Source of the DNA: Amycolatopsis sp. NBRC 101858
GTDB lineage: Bacteria; Actinomycetota; Actinomycetes; Mycobacteriales; Pseudonocardiaceae
DNA length: 64,000 nucleotides
Assembly (NCBI RefSeq): GCF_030269325.1
Contig: NZ_BSTD01000003.1
Coordinates: 310,001-374,000 of the forward strand
Direction: 5' to 3'
Below the pieces are notes generated by a model, which made no database searches, was not told where the DNA came from, and saw nothing but the letters and a program-made list of their open reading frames with translations. Shown here one piece after another: positions 52,939 to 61,956 of this stretch. The stretch's first letter is position 1; the number at the start of each line of letters is the position of its first letter. The position numbers and the translations under genes were made by a program.

Positions 52939-53949
52939 TCAGAACTCCCCGTCGGTGGCCGCGCGCTCGGCCAGCGTCCGGGCCCCCGGGGGCAGCGCCT
53001 CGCGCGCCCGCACGAGCGACACGACCTCCGCCCGGTCGGCCTCGGTCGTCCCACCGACCTCCTCGGCCGTCACGCCGACGACGAGTCCGAAGTGGACGGA
53101 AGGCGCGGCCGCCAGGTCGACGGCACCGGCGAACCGCCCGGCACCCAGGTGCAGGGGAACCTCCGCGACCACTTCGCCGTCGCGGGTCGCGAACGCGGAC
53201 AGCGTCGCGTCGGCGAACGCCCCGGCGACCTCGACCTCGAGGCGGGTGACCGTGGGCGCCGCGACGACCCGCCAGGTCACGGTGTCTTCGGCGGCGTCGA
53301 GGACACCCGGCGGCACCCGAGCCCAGTCGACGCTCGCCCGGCCCTCGGCCACGACGCCCTCCTCGGACGCACCGGAACCGGCTCCCGCGGCCAGGGCGTA
53401 CGCGCGCTGCCCCGGCATCACGGCGGCCGCCAGCCGGGCCGCGGCTTCGGCGCGCACGACGTCGTCCTGCTCGTCGAACCACGCCGACAACCGTGTGCAG
53501 AGGCCACGGACTTCGTCGGCGACAGGTGTCGCGGTGAGCCCTTCGACGGCGGCGTCGAACAGTTCTCCCGGCGTGGCTTCGAAGCCGTCGAGCATCCCTT
53601 CGGCCACGTTCTCCACCATCGTGGTGGCGACCGCGGCTTCGAGGTCGAGCAGCGCCGGATCCAGCGACGGAATCCCGAGCGCCGCGCTCGCGGGCCACCA
53701 CCGGCGGGCCCACAGCAGCAGCGCGAGGGTGGCCACTTCGGGCCGGGCGGGGACGTCGACGTGGCCGGACGTGAGGGCGTCGAGAGCGTGGTCGGCGCCG
53801 ACGAGCCGGGTCAGCCACGGTTCCGCGGCCGCGGCGTCGGTGAGTTCGACCCGCATCGCGCCGGGCACGCCGGCGAGCAGGTCGGCGAGGGCGAAGCGGA
53901 CGAGGCCGCCGTCCGCCGCGACGACGGGGGTGTGCACCGGGTGCGTCAC
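52939..53949 (-). CDS. CHAT-operon protein B, unknown
   Basis: 336 residues of acidic soluble protein. A helical first half (1-190) is followed by a predicted beta-rich domain (215-305, WRVVAAPTVTRLEVEVAG, DGEVVAEVPLHL). No catalytic motif seen. GTG start overlaps the stop of protein A (GTGA) and its stop is one base before the CHAT start, so it is tightly coupled to both. Likely a partner, adaptor or substrate of the CHAT protein; this is inference. Confidence 0.75.
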   Translation of the reverse strand: MTHPVHTPVVAADGGLVRFALADLLAGVPGAMRVELTDAAAAEPWLTRLVGADHALDALTSGHVDVPARPEVATLALLLWARRWWPASAALGIPSLDPALLDLEAAVATTMVENVAEGMLDGFEATPGELFDAAVEGLTATPVADEVRGLCTRLSAWFDEQDDVVRAEAAARLAAAVMPGQRAYALAAGAGSGASEEGVVAEGRASVDWARVPPGVLDAAEDTVTWRVVAAPTVTRLEVEVAGAFADATLSAFATRDGEVVAEVPLHLGAGRFAGAVDLAAAPSVHFGLVVGVTAEEVGGTTEADRAEVVSLVRAREALPPGARTLAERAATDGEF

Positions 53950-55271
53950 GAGACGGCCTCCAGGTCCGGCAGGCGGGCCACGAGCGCACGCCGCACCTTC
54001 GTCCGCAGATCCAGCGAGGTCGACCGGACGACGCCGGAGACGAGGTCACGCACGTCCGCGGCGTCGGCCGGGACGTCACCGCGGACGTCGAAGCCGTGCA
54101 GGCGGATCCACAGCCGGCCGAGGAACTGCTTCCCGAACTCCCGCAGCTCGCGCACCAGCTCGGCGTCGGGACGCGGGGTGAGCGGTGTGGTGCCGGCCAG
54201 CGCCCGGCGAGCGTGGAGGACATACCCCTCGCGCGCGACCTGGGCGTTGAGCTGCCGGGCGAAGGCCGGCGCGGATCCGGGCGCGACGCCGTCGAGCGGC
54301 CGGAGGGCGGGCGCGAGGACGACCCCGAGCGCGAAGCAGGTGGCCAGGGCGGGCAAGCCGAGCCCGAACCCGGCCACGACGCGGCGGGCTTCGTCGTCGA
54401 CGAGGTCGGCGACGTCACCCCGGTCGCCGGCGGGGAGTCGCCGCAGGGTGGCGCGCACACGCCGTTCGACGCTGCGCTCGAGGAGTTCGGGGCCGGCTTC
54501 GTCCTGCCGGCGCAGCGGCGGGACGGCGGTGCGATCCCCGCGCTGCAGGCCGAGATCCGGGACCGGTGAGCCGGAAACGGCTTCGGCGGCCCGGGCGAGC
54601 GCGCCGGCTCCCCCGGGCCGGCGCAGCGCCAAGCCGAGGGCGTGCCCCGCGGCGGATCCGGCCAGCCACGCGGCATCGGTGGGGGTCTCGGCGAGCGCGC
54701 CGAGCAGCACCGCGGCTTGCTGCGGGGCCAGAGCGGCGTCGGTGTGCCAGCGGCGGTGCAGCTCCGCGGTCAGGTCCGCGGCCGCCCGGGGATCGGCGAG
54801 ATACGCGGTCAGCTGCGCGACGCCGGCTTCGTCGCCTTCGCCGTGCAGCTCGCGCAGCGCGGATGCGGCGGTCTCCGGCGCTTCCGGTCCCGGCATGCCG
54901 AAGCTCGTCGCCAGCTCGTACGCCAAGGGGAAGCAGACGTCCTGGACGTTGCCCGTGGTGATGCGCAGGGCCCGGCGCTGCCGCTTCAGGTGCCCGAACC
55001 ACGCGGCGGTCGCCCGCAATCGCGGCGCGTCGGCGAGGAGCAGGCCGGTGAGCTCATTCGCCGCGGCGGGCTCCAGCAGCGGCCGGCCCAGCTTCGGCCG
55101 GGCCGCGGTCCGCACCACGAGCGGGTCGATGATCTTCTTGACGGTGCGGGTCAGCGGGCCGCCGTCCGCGGCCGACAGGACCTCGACGCCGGCGATCCGG
55201 TGCCAGGCCGCCGCGAGGACGGCCGAGCGCAGCCGGGGCTTGCCCGATCCCGTCACCGCCACCCCCGCCAC
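53946..55271 (-). CDS. CHAT-operon protein A, unknown
   Basis: 441 residues, nearly all helical and Ala/Leu/Arg-rich. FGHLKRQRRALRITTGNVQD and a CFPLAYELATSFGMPGP stretch look conserved in style but match no family I know. No membrane helices beyond one moderate hydrophobic patch (ATCFALGVVLAP). The GTG is 15 bases after the GntR stop, so readthrough from GntR is possible. First gene of the CHAT operon. Confidence 0.7.
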   Translation of the reverse strand: MAGVAVTGSGKPRLRSAVLAAAWHRIAGVEVLSAADGGPLTRTVKKIIDPLVVRTAARPKLGRPLLEPAAANELTGLLLADAPRLRATAAWFGHLKRQRRALRITTGNVQDVCFPLAYELATSFGMPGPEAPETAASALRELHGEGDEAGVAQLTAYLADPRAAADLTAELHRRWHTDAALAPQQAAVLLGALAETPTDAAWLAGSAAGHALGLALRRPGGAGALARAAEAVSGSPVPDLGLQRGDRTAVPPLRRQDEAGPELLERSVERRVRATLRRLPAGDRGDVADLVDDEARRVVAGFGLGLPALATCFALGVVLAPALRPLDGVAPGSAPAFARQLNAQVAREGYVLHARRALAGTTPLTPRPDAELVRELREFGKQFLGRLWIRLHGFDVRGDVPADAADVRDLVSGVVRSTSLDLRTKVRRALVARLPDLEAVS

Positions 55272-55286
55272 GAACGCACCTTACGG

Positions 55287-56081
55287 CTACTGAGGTCCGT
55301 TGGTCAGCGAAAGGTTGAACGTGTAGCGGGACGCGCGGTAGACGTGCCAGCCGTACTCGACCACGCGGCCCGTGTCGTCGTACGTCGTGCGCTGCATGGT
55401 CAGCAGGGCCGCTCCCGGCGGCTCGTCCAGCAGCTGCGCGTCCTCTTCGGTCGCCAGCCGGGCGCCGATGTGCTGCTCCGCCGCGTGCAGGCGGATCCCC
55501 GCCGAGCGCAGGAGCTGGTAGAGGCCCTTGTCGCGCAGTTCCTCGTCCGTCGGGTCGATGACGCCGTCGGGCAGGTAGTTGTTCATCAGGGCCAGGGGCT
55601 CGCCGTCGGTCGAGCGGATGCGGGTCAGCCGCCGCACCCGCGTCAGGCCCGGGGCCTCCAGCAGTTCGGCCACCTCGGCGTCGGCGTCCGCCACGCTGTT
55701 GGCCAGCACCCGCGACTCCGGCTTGCCGCCGAGCCCGGCGAGGTCGTCGAACAGGCTGCTCAGGCGCAGCGGGCGCGCCACCTTCGTCCGGACGACCTGG
55801 GTACCGACCCCGCGCCGCCGCACCAGCAGGCCCTGGTTGACCAGCGTCTGGATCGCCTGGCGGACGGTCGGGCGCGAAAGCCGCAGGCTCGCCGCCAGGT
55901 CCACCTCGTTGCCCAGCCGGGCGCCCGCGGGCAGGCGGCCGTCCTCGATCGCGGCGTGCAGCTGCTGCGAGACCTGGTGGTACAGCGGCTCCGGGCTGCC
56001 GGGGTCCAGCACGATCTCCCGGCCGGGATCCCAGGCCGGGTACGTGACGTCCACGCGGGACGACGGCGGCGGGGTGCTCAT
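55287..56081 (-). CDS. GntR-family regulator, HutC (UTRA) subfamily
   Basis: 264 residues. The winged helix (about 30-98) has PLYHQVSQQLHAAIEDG and LRLSRPTVRQAIQTL with RRRGVGTQVV. The UTRA ligand domain follows (LMNNYLPDGVIDP). It is divergent from the Cgl0159-like/IolA operon, so it likely senses a sugar or inositol intermediate and controls that operon. It also lies 15 bases ahead of the CHAT genes. Confidence 0.9.
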   Translation of the reverse strand: MSTPPPSSRVDVTYPAWDPGREIVLDPGSPEPLYHQVSQQLHAAIEDGRLPAGARLGNEVDLAASLRLSRPTVRQAIQTLVNQGLLVRRRGVGTQVVRTKVARPLRLSSLFDDLAGLGGKPESRVLANSVADADAEVAELLEAPGLTRVRRLTRIRSTDGEPLALMNNYLPDGVIDPTDEELRDKGLYQLLRSAGIRLHAAEQHIGARLATEEDAQLLDEPPGAALLTMQRTTYDDTGRVVEYGWHVYRASRYTFNLSLTNGPQ

Positions 56082-56113
56082 CAGCGGAAGCGTACCGTCA
56101 CTCGGCCGGATGA

Positions 56114-56136
56114 CCGTATGTCCATATGTCTTGACA
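56114..56136 (+). promoter_or_regulatory. Promoter and GntR site candidate for the catabolic operon
   Basis: TTGACA at 56131-56136 is a canonical -35 box 32 bases before the GTG at 56168, though no good -10 follows. It abuts the repeated TATGTC-C-ATATGTC (about 56117-56130), which includes CATATG and is AT-rich for this genome. The overlap would suit repression by the divergent GntR protein. Confidence 0.5.
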
Positions 56137-56167
56137 AAGTCCGCCGGGCGCTGGCATCGTCGATCGC

Positions 56168-57037
56168 GTGACGGACATGGTGCGGCGGATCGTCGCCAAG
56201 CGAGTGCACGACCCGGGCGCGGTCGCCGAGGCGGCGGCGAGCCGCGTGCGGGCCGAGTCGCCCTTCAACGACAAGGGCCGCACGATGATCATCGCCGCGG
56301 ACCACCCCGCCCGCGGCGCCATCGCCGTCGGCGGCAACCCCACGGCGATGGCGAACCGGGGCGAACTGCTGGAGCGGCTGTGCCTGGCGCTCGAACGCCC
56401 CGGCGTCACCGGCGTGCTGGGGACCGCGGACATCCTCGACGACCTGCTGCTGCTCGGCGTGCTCGACGGCAAGACGGTCATCGGGTCGATGAACCGCACG
56501 GGGCTGGCCGGGTCGAGTTTCGAGATCGACGACCGCTTCGCCTGCTACGACGCCGAATCGATCGAACGGATGCGGTTCGACGGGGGCAAGACCCTCACCC
56601 GCATCTGCCTCGACGACCCGGCCACGCCGGGCGTCCTGGAGAACACCGCGAAAGCGGTCAACGAACTGGCCGACCGCAAGCTCGTCGCGCTGGTCGAGCC
56701 GTTCCTGTCCCGGTGGACCGACGGACGCCTCAAGAACGACCTCTCCCCCGAGGCCGTCATCAAGTCGATCACGATCGCCGCCGGGCTCGGCCGCTCGTCG
56801 GCCTACACCTGGCTCAAGCTCCCCGTGGTGGACGAGATGGAGCGCGTACTCGCGTCGTCGACCCTGCCGGCCGTCCTGCTCGGCGGTGAGGTCACCGACC
56901 CGGACGCGGCCTTCGCGGCGTGGCAGCGCGCGCTCACCCAGCCGACCGTGCAAGGCCTGGTCGTGGGGCGTTCGCTGCTCTACCCGCACGACGGCGACGT
57001 CGCCAAGGCCGTCGACACCGCGGTGGGCCTGTTGTGA
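56168..57037 (+). CDS. Cgl0159-family (beta/alpha)8 protein, inositol catabolism type
   Basis: 289 residues. IIAADHPARGAIAVGGNP and VLGTADILDDLLLLGVLDGK match the Cgl0159-type aldolase-like TIM barrels found in actinobacterial inositol operons. A closing VVGRSLLYPHDGDV is phosphate-loop-like. It is thought to act in the lower part of myo-inositol breakdown, exact reaction uncertain. The GTG at 56168 gives MTDMVRRIVAKR. Its stop overlaps GTG 57034 upstream of the next gene. Confidence 0.85.
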   Translation: MTDMVRRIVAKRVHDPGAVAEAAASRVRAESPFNDKGRTMIIAADHPARGAIAVGGNPTAMANRGELLERLCLALERPGVTGVLGTADILDDLLLLGVLDGKTVIGSMNRTGLAGSSFEIDDRFACYDAESIERMRFDGGKTLTRICLDDPATPGVLENTAKAVNELADRKLVALVEPFLSRWTDGRLKNDLSPEAVIKSITIAAGLGRSSAYTWLKLPVVDEMERVLASSTLPAVLLGGEVTDPDAAFAAWQRALTQPTVQGLVVGRSLLYPHDGDVAKAVDTAVGLL

Positions 57038-57072
57038 CCACCCGGATTCAGCACACTACCCGTGGGAGCACC

Positions 57073-58566
57073 GTGAACACCGTCGAACACTGGATCAACG
57101 GCACCGCCACGTCCGCGGGCTCGACCCGCACGGCGCCCGTCTACGACCCGGCCACCGGGAAGCAGCAGGCCTCGGTCCTGCTCGCCGAAGCGTCCGATGT
57201 GGACACCGCCGTAGCGGCCGCGGGCAAGGCCTTCGAAGCGTGGGGCGACTCCTCGCTTTCCCAGCGCACCAAGGTGATGTTCGCCTTCCGCGAGCTGCTG
57301 GTGAAACACGAAGACGAGCTCGCCCGGATCATCTCCGGCGAACACGGCAAGGTCGTCGAGGACGCCCGCGGCGAGATCGTGCGCGGCCGCGAGGTGGTCG
57401 AGTACGCGTGCGGCATCGCCGACGCGCTCAAGGGCAGCTTCTCCGACCAGGTCTCCCGCGACGTCGACGTGCACGACTTCCGGCAGCCGCTCGGTGTCGT
57501 CGCCGGGATCACGCCGTTCAACTTCCCGATCATGGTCCCGCTGTGGATGCACCCGGTGGCGATCGCGACCGGCAACACGTTCGTCCTCAAGCCGAGCGAG
57601 CGCGACCCGTCGGCGTCGAACTTCGTCGCGCAGCTCTACGCCGAGGCCGGGCTGCCCGACGGCGTGTTCAACGTCGTGCACGGCGACAAGGTCGCGGTCG
57701 ACGCGATCCTGGACCACCCCGACATCGCCGCGGTGTCGTTCGTCGGCTCGACCCCGATCGCCAAGTACGTGCACGAGCGCGGGACCGCGGCCGGCAAGCG
57801 CGTCCAGGCCCTCGGCGGGGCGAAGAACCACGCGGTCGTCCTGCCCGACGCCGATCTGGAGTACGCCGCGAACCAGCTGACCGCCGCCGCGTTCGGCTCG
57901 GCCGGGCAGCGGTGCATGGCGATCTCGGTCGGCGTGGCCGTCGGCGCGGCCGGCGACAAGCTGGTCGAGATCCTCGAGCGCAAGGCCCGCGAGATCAGGG
58001 TCGGTCCCGGCAGCGACCCGGCCAGCGACATGGGCCCGGTGGTCACCGAGGCCGCCCGCGAGCGCGTGGTGAACGCCGTCGCGCGGGGCGCGGAGCAGGG
58101 CGCGTCGGTGGTGGTCGACGGCCGCGGGCTGACGGTCGGCGGGTACGAGGAAGGCTTCTTCGTCGGGCCGTCCCTGCTGGACGACGTCACCACGGACATG
58201 CAGGCGTACCGCGAGGAGATCTTCGGCCCGGTGCTGGCGATCGTCCGCGCGGAGACCGTAGCCGAGGCGATCGCGATCATCAACGCCAACCCGTACGGCA
58301 ACGGCACAGCGATCTTCACCGCCGGCGGCGAGGCGGCGCGCAGGTTCCAGCGCGAGGTCAAGGTCGGCATGATCGGCATCAACGTGCCGATCCCGGTCCC
58401 GATGTCGTACTACTCCTTCGGCGGCTGGAAGGACTCCCTGATCGGCGACAGCCCCATCCACGGCCCGGCAGGAGTCACTTTCTACACGCGCGCAAAGGTG
58501 GTCACGACGCGCTGGCCCCACACGACGACCCCGGCCGCGGCGTTCACGTTCCCCACCTCCAGCTGA
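57073..58566 (+). CDS. iolA: Methylmalonate-semialdehyde dehydrogenase (CoA-acylating)
   Basis: 497 residues. ALDH fold with NAD loop and catalytic Cys281 in GSAGQRCMAIS; EHWINGT opening, GAKNHAVVLPDAD, FVGPSLLDDV and NVPIPVPMSYYSFGGWKDS are the hallmarks of MmsA/IolA. It oxidises malonate or methylmalonate semialdehyde to acetyl- or propionyl-CoA, releasing CO2. The GTG at 57073 follows GGGAG; GTG 57034, overlapping the previous stop, would add 13 residues. Together with the upstream gene it forms a short catabolic operon. Confidence 0.93.
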   Translation: MNTVEHWINGTATSAGSTRTAPVYDPATGKQQASVLLAEASDVDTAVAAAGKAFEAWGDSSLSQRTKVMFAFRELLVKHEDELARIISGEHGKVVEDARGEIVRGREVVEYACGIADALKGSFSDQVSRDVDVHDFRQPLGVVAGITPFNFPIMVPLWMHPVAIATGNTFVLKPSERDPSASNFVAQLYAEAGLPDGVFNVVHGDKVAVDAILDHPDIAAVSFVGSTPIAKYVHERGTAAGKRVQALGGAKNHAVVLPDADLEYAANQLTAAAFGSAGQRCMAISVGVAVGAAGDKLVEILERKAREIRVGPGSDPASDMGPVVTEAARERVVNAVARGAEQGASVVVDGRGLTVGGYEEGFFVGPSLLDDVTTDMQAYREEIFGPVLAIVRAETVAEAIAIINANPYGNGTAIFTAGGEAARRFQREVKVGMIGINVPIPVPMSYYSFGGWKDSLIGDSPIHGPAGVTFYTRAKVVTTRWPHTTTPAAAFTFPTSS

Positions 58567-58884
58567 ACAAGCGGCGCGGGACGCCGCCCGGCACCTCGGT
58601 GGCCTGCAAGCCGAACCCGGGGTCCCGGAGCAGCGAATCCCGACGACCGCTGAAGTTCGGCTGCCGGCCCAGCACGTGCAGACACTGCACGGACCCAACT
58701 CCCGGCGGCTGGGCCCCGCCCAGAAGCTCCGCGGCGAAACTTCGAGCACCCCTAACCCGCACTCAGCAGGCACACCCGGTGCGGCCCGGAACTGCGGGCC
58801 GTCGAAAACCTGTGCAACGAACACGCCATGGTCGCCAGGTGAGGGCACGACCGCGGGTTCGGCTGGTCTCCTCGCAACGTGGAT
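58567..58884. other. Gene-poor stretch before the IS remnant
   Basis: About 320 bases. Open frames on the minus strand have no clear start or family match. It may be debris of the insertion that also carried the transposase; I see no feature to name. Confidence 0.35.
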
Positions 58885-59350
58885 GCCAGCGCTCGATGCT
58901 CGCTGGCGATCGCCGACGACACACGACGCTGCCCGATCCCTGCCCCGCACGCTGCACCAGGTCGACCTCGGCGATAACGCCCTGGTCGAGTTGGACGGGT
59001 CGACGACGATCTGGCCGGCGAGGCCGCCCGGATCAACAACCGTCTCCGCGGCCCGCTCACCGGGATCCACCCCGCCTTCGAAGGCGCCATCGGCCCCAAA
59101 GCCAACCACTAGGCGGTGCGGGAAATCCTGTCCCGTTGAGGCGGCCCGGCAGGCATCGCCATGGCCGGCCGCCGCAAGCTCACCGCGATCGCCACCGCCC
59201 ACGCACCCCGCATGGGCACCCAGCTCGTCGATGCGATCGTGACCGCGCTCGGTGAACAGCCGGTCATCGTTCCCGGCACAACGGCCGCGGACTTGGTGCT
59301 CCCCCGAGACCGGCCGACAGCTGCTGACCAACCATCCGGACACCCTCGGA
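58885..59350 (+). mobile_element. IS110-type transposase remnant
   Basis: Shifting frames read RSLPRTLHQVDLGDNALVEL, then DDDLAGEAARINNRLRGPLT, IHPAFEGAIGPKANH, AGRRKLTAIATAHAPRMGTQ, VDAIVTALGEQPVIVPGTTA and finally RQLLTNHPDTLG. That is the central part of an IS110-family transposase. Stops and frameshifts break it and both N- and C-terminal ends are missing, so it is a dead fragment. Confidence 0.8.
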
Positions 59351-59426
59351 GGACCGCCACAGTAACCGGAACACCCATCTCCGGTTTCCGGTACGGTGGG
59401 TAACGGCACCGACGAAGGAGGCCGCC

Positions 59427-59798
59427 ATGGGCAACGTGGGCCCGATCCCGAAGACCGCCGTCGATCGCGTCAACACCTGCGTCGGCTCGCTCCGCGCTTC
59501 CCCGCGCTGGGGACGGCTGGTTCGCCGGCACCTCACGCAGGTCACCTACACGGGACGGCGGTCGGGCCGGACGTTCAGCACCCCCGTCGGCTACCGGCGG
59601 GCCGGTGACGTCGTCACCATCGGCGTCCGGCTGCCCGACGCCAAGCGGTGGTGGCGCAACTTCACCGGCGACGGTGGCCCGCTGTCCCTCGAACTCGACG
59701 ACACCGAGCGCACCGGCCACGCCGTCGCCCGGCGCGACGAGAAGGGCCGCGTCACCGTCACCGTCCGGCTCCGCGAAGCCGAAACCGAAACCGCCTAG
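59427..59798 (+). CDS. DUF385 (nitroreductase/F420-type) protein
   Basis: 123 residues. LTQVTYTGRRSGRTFSTPVGY and RLPDAKRWWRNF are the hallmark of the deazaflavin-dependent (F420) nitroreductase fold, as in Ddn-like proteins, normally 120-150 residues. GAAGGAGG precedes the ATG. It converges with the TetR gene, sharing 4 bases. Substrate unknown. Confidence 0.85.
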   Translation: MGNVGPIPKTAVDRVNTCVGSLRASPRWGRLVRRHLTQVTYTGRRSGRTFSTPVGYRRAGDVVTIGVRLPDAKRWWRNFTGDGGPLSLELDDTERTGHAVARRDEKGRVTVTVRLREAETETA

Positions 59799-60361
59799 CG
59801 GGCCATCCCGTGCCAGAGCAGCTCGGCGAGACCCGCCGCGTCGCCGCGCCAGTCGCCGTTCGGGTCGAGCATGAGCAACCCCGCCAGGCCGCGCAGCACC
59901 ACCAGCGGGTCGAGATCCGGTCGCACGGTCCCGGCCGCCTCGTTGGCCTTCAGCAACGTCGAGACCGCGCCGACCATCGCTTCGTACGCACTCGCCGGCA
60001 GCTCGCCGCGGGATGCCGTCGCGCGGCGCAGGGCGTCGGCCAGGCCCTTCTTGGTCATCATGTAGTGGGCCAGGTGGTCGGTCACCCACACCCGGAACGC
60101 CTCGTCCGCGGCGTGCTTCTCCAGCAGCACCGGCACGATGTCGACGATGTGCCGCACCTCCCGCTGGTACACCGCCAGGATCAGCGCCTCCGGCGTCGGG
60201 AAGTGCCGGTACACCGTGCCGACGCCGACCTCGGCCTGCTTCGCGATCGCGTTGAACGAGACCTCGCCCGTGCGGGCCAGCGACTCCGCGGCGACGACGA
60301 GGATGCGCTCGTGGTTGCGCCGGGTGTCCGCGCGCCGGGGGCTGACCGATCCCGTCGTCAT
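59795..60361 (-). CDS. TetR-family regulator
   Basis: 188 residues. The helix-turn-helix (20-62, VSFNAIAKQAEVGVGTVYRHFP) is standard; the C-terminal domain has RVWVTDHLAHYMMTKKGLADAL. The start at 60361 is well placed. It is divergent from the molybdenum hydroxylase operon across 193 bases that hold two related palindromes, so it probably represses that operon. Confidence 0.9.
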   Translation of the reverse strand: MTTGSVSPRRADTRRNHERILVVAAESLARTGEVSFNAIAKQAEVGVGTVYRHFPTPEALILAVYQREVRHIVDIVPVLLEKHAADEAFRVWVTDHLAHYMMTKKGLADALRRATASRGELPASAYEAMVGAVSTLLKANEAAGTVRPDLDPLVVLRGLAGLLMLDPNGDWRGDAAGLAELLWHGMAR

Positions 60362-60441
60362 CGTCCTCCCGTTCCTCGTGCCGTCCCGCCGAATCTAACC
60401 CAGACCTGGAGCGGCTCCAGCGTGTCCGGTTCGTTGCGAAC

Positions 60442-60493
60442 CGGATTGTAATCCGCTAGCCTCGCCCAAAGGTGAAGCGGATGAGTATCCGCT
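60442..60493. promoter_or_regulatory. Paired operators for the TetR/hydroxylase gap
   Basis: CGGATT-GT-AATCCG at 60442-60455 and AGCGGAT-GAGT-ATCCGCT at 60476-60493 are perfect dyads sharing the CGGAT half-site. They lie 62-113 bases before the hydroxylase start and on the far side of the TetR start. Confidence 0.75.
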
Positions 60494-60554
60494 CCCTGTT
60501 CGCCGCCACCACCACCGTCAGGTACCCATCCGGACGAGCTGCGGAAAGAGACCA

Positions 60555-61007
60555 GTGGACATCTCACTCGAAGTCAACGGCAGTACCGAACACCTGGACG
60601 TCGATCCCGGTGTGACCCTCCTCGACGCGCTGCGCGAGCGCCTCGACGTCACCGGCCCGAAGAAGGGCTGCGACCGCGGGCAGTGCGGCGCCTGCACCGT
60701 GCACGTCGGCGGCCGGCCCGTGCTCTCGTGCCTCACCCTGGCCGCCACCGTCAAGCAGCCGGTCACCACCGTCGAAGGACTGTCCACAGAGGACCGGCAG
60801 CACCCGGTGCAGCAGGCGTTCGTCGACCAGGACGCCCTGCAGTGCGGGTTCTGCACCGCCGGGCAGGTCATGTCGGCGGTCGCCGCCGTCGAGCAGGACG
60901 TCGAGGACGTGCGGGAGTTCATGTCCGGCAACCTCTGCCGGTGCTCCGCCTACCCGAACATCGTCAAGGCCGTCGAGCAGGCGAGGCGGGCCGATGCGTC
61001 CCTTTGA
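60555..61007 (+). CDS. Molybdenum hydroxylase 2Fe-2S subunit
   Basis: 150 residues. Plant-type ferredoxin site Cys39, 44, 47 and 59 (GCDRGQCGACTV), then the second cluster with Cys97 and Cys100 (LQCGFCTAGQ) and Cys128 and Cys130 (LCRCSAYP). It passes electrons from the Mo site to FAD. GTG start; the next gene overlaps by 14 bases. Part of a three-subunit xanthine dehydrogenase/aldehyde oxidase-like enzyme. Confidence 0.95.
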   Translation: MDISLEVNGSTEHLDVDPGVTLLDALRERLDVTGPKKGCDRGQCGACTVHVGGRPVLSCLTLAATVKQPVTTVEGLSTEDRQHPVQQAFVDQDALQCGFCTAGQVMSAVAAVEQDVEDVREFMSGNLCRCSAYPNIVKAVEQARRADASL

Positions 61008-61956
61008 GCTGACCGCCCCCACCACCGTCGACGACGCGCTCGCGACGCCCGGCACGTTCCTGGCCGGCGGGACGACGCTGGTCGACCTCATGAAGCTCGA
61101 CGTCCTCACGCCCGAGCACGTCCTGGACATCAACCAGGTCCCGCTGCACGGCATCGACACGAGCGACGGCCTGCGCTTCGGCGCGCTGGAGCGGATGAGC
61201 GCCATCGCCGCGCACCCGCAGGTCTACCCCGCGATCTCGCGCGCGCTGCTGCTGAGCGCGTCGCAGCAGATCCGGAACATGGCCAGCATCGGCGGGAACC
61301 TGCTGCAGCGCACGCGCTGCTCGTACTTCCGCGACGTCGCCACGCCGTGCAACAAGCGCGAGCCGGGCAGCGGCTGCTCGGCGATCGAGGGCGCCAACCG
61401 CATGCACGCGATCCTCGGCACCAGCGACTCGTGCGTCGCCACGCACGCCAGTGACGTCGCCGTCGCCCTGGTCGCGCTCGACGCGCGCCTGCAGCTGGCG
61501 AGCGCCGAAGGCACCCGCGAGGTCGCCCTCCGGGACTTCTACCAGCTGCCCGGCGACACCCCGGCGCTGGAGAACGACCTGCGCCCCGGCGAGCTGATCA
61601 CCGAGGTGGTCGTCCCGCGGCTCGACTGGGCCACGAACTCGACCTACGTCAAGGTGCGCGACCGGCAGTCCTACGAGTTCGCGCTGTGCTCCGCCGCCGT
61701 CGCCCTCGACGTGCGCGACGGGAAGATCGCCGACGCGCGGGTCGCGGCCGGCGGCGTCGGGACCGTGCCGTGGCACCTGCCCGCCGTCGAGGACGCCCTG
61801 CGCGGCGCCCCGGCGACCCAAGCCACCTTCGAAGCCGCCGCGACCGTGGCCGCCGACGGCGCGCGCCCGTTGTCCGACAACGGTTTCAAGGTGTCACTGC
61901 TGAAGCGGACGATCGTCCGCGCCCTGCTCGAACTGACCGAGGGGAGCTCCCGATGA
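60994..61956 (+). CDS. Molybdenum hydroxylase FAD-binding subunit
   Basis: 320 residues. FLAGGTTLVDLMKL and ASIGGNLLQRTRCSYFRD are the FAD-binding signatures; the TRCSYFRD, CNKREPGSGC segment resembles PaoB-type subunits, which carry an extra 4Fe-4S cluster. The overlapping start and the next ATGA overlap show tight coupling. The order small-FAD-large matches PaoABC-like enzymes. Confidence 0.92.
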   Translation: MRPFELTAPTTVDDALATPGTFLAGGTTLVDLMKLDVLTPEHVLDINQVPLHGIDTSDGLRFGALERMSAIAAHPQVYPAISRALLLSASQQIRNMASIGGNLLQRTRCSYFRDVATPCNKREPGSGCSAIEGANRMHAILGTSDSCVATHASDVAVALVALDARLQLASAEGTREVALRDFYQLPGDTPALENDLRPGELITEVVVPRLDWATNSTYVKVRDRQSYEFALCSAAVALDVRDGKIADARVAAGGVGTVPWHLPAVEDALRGAPATQATFEAAATVAADGARPLSDNGFKVSLLKRTIVRALLELTEGSSR

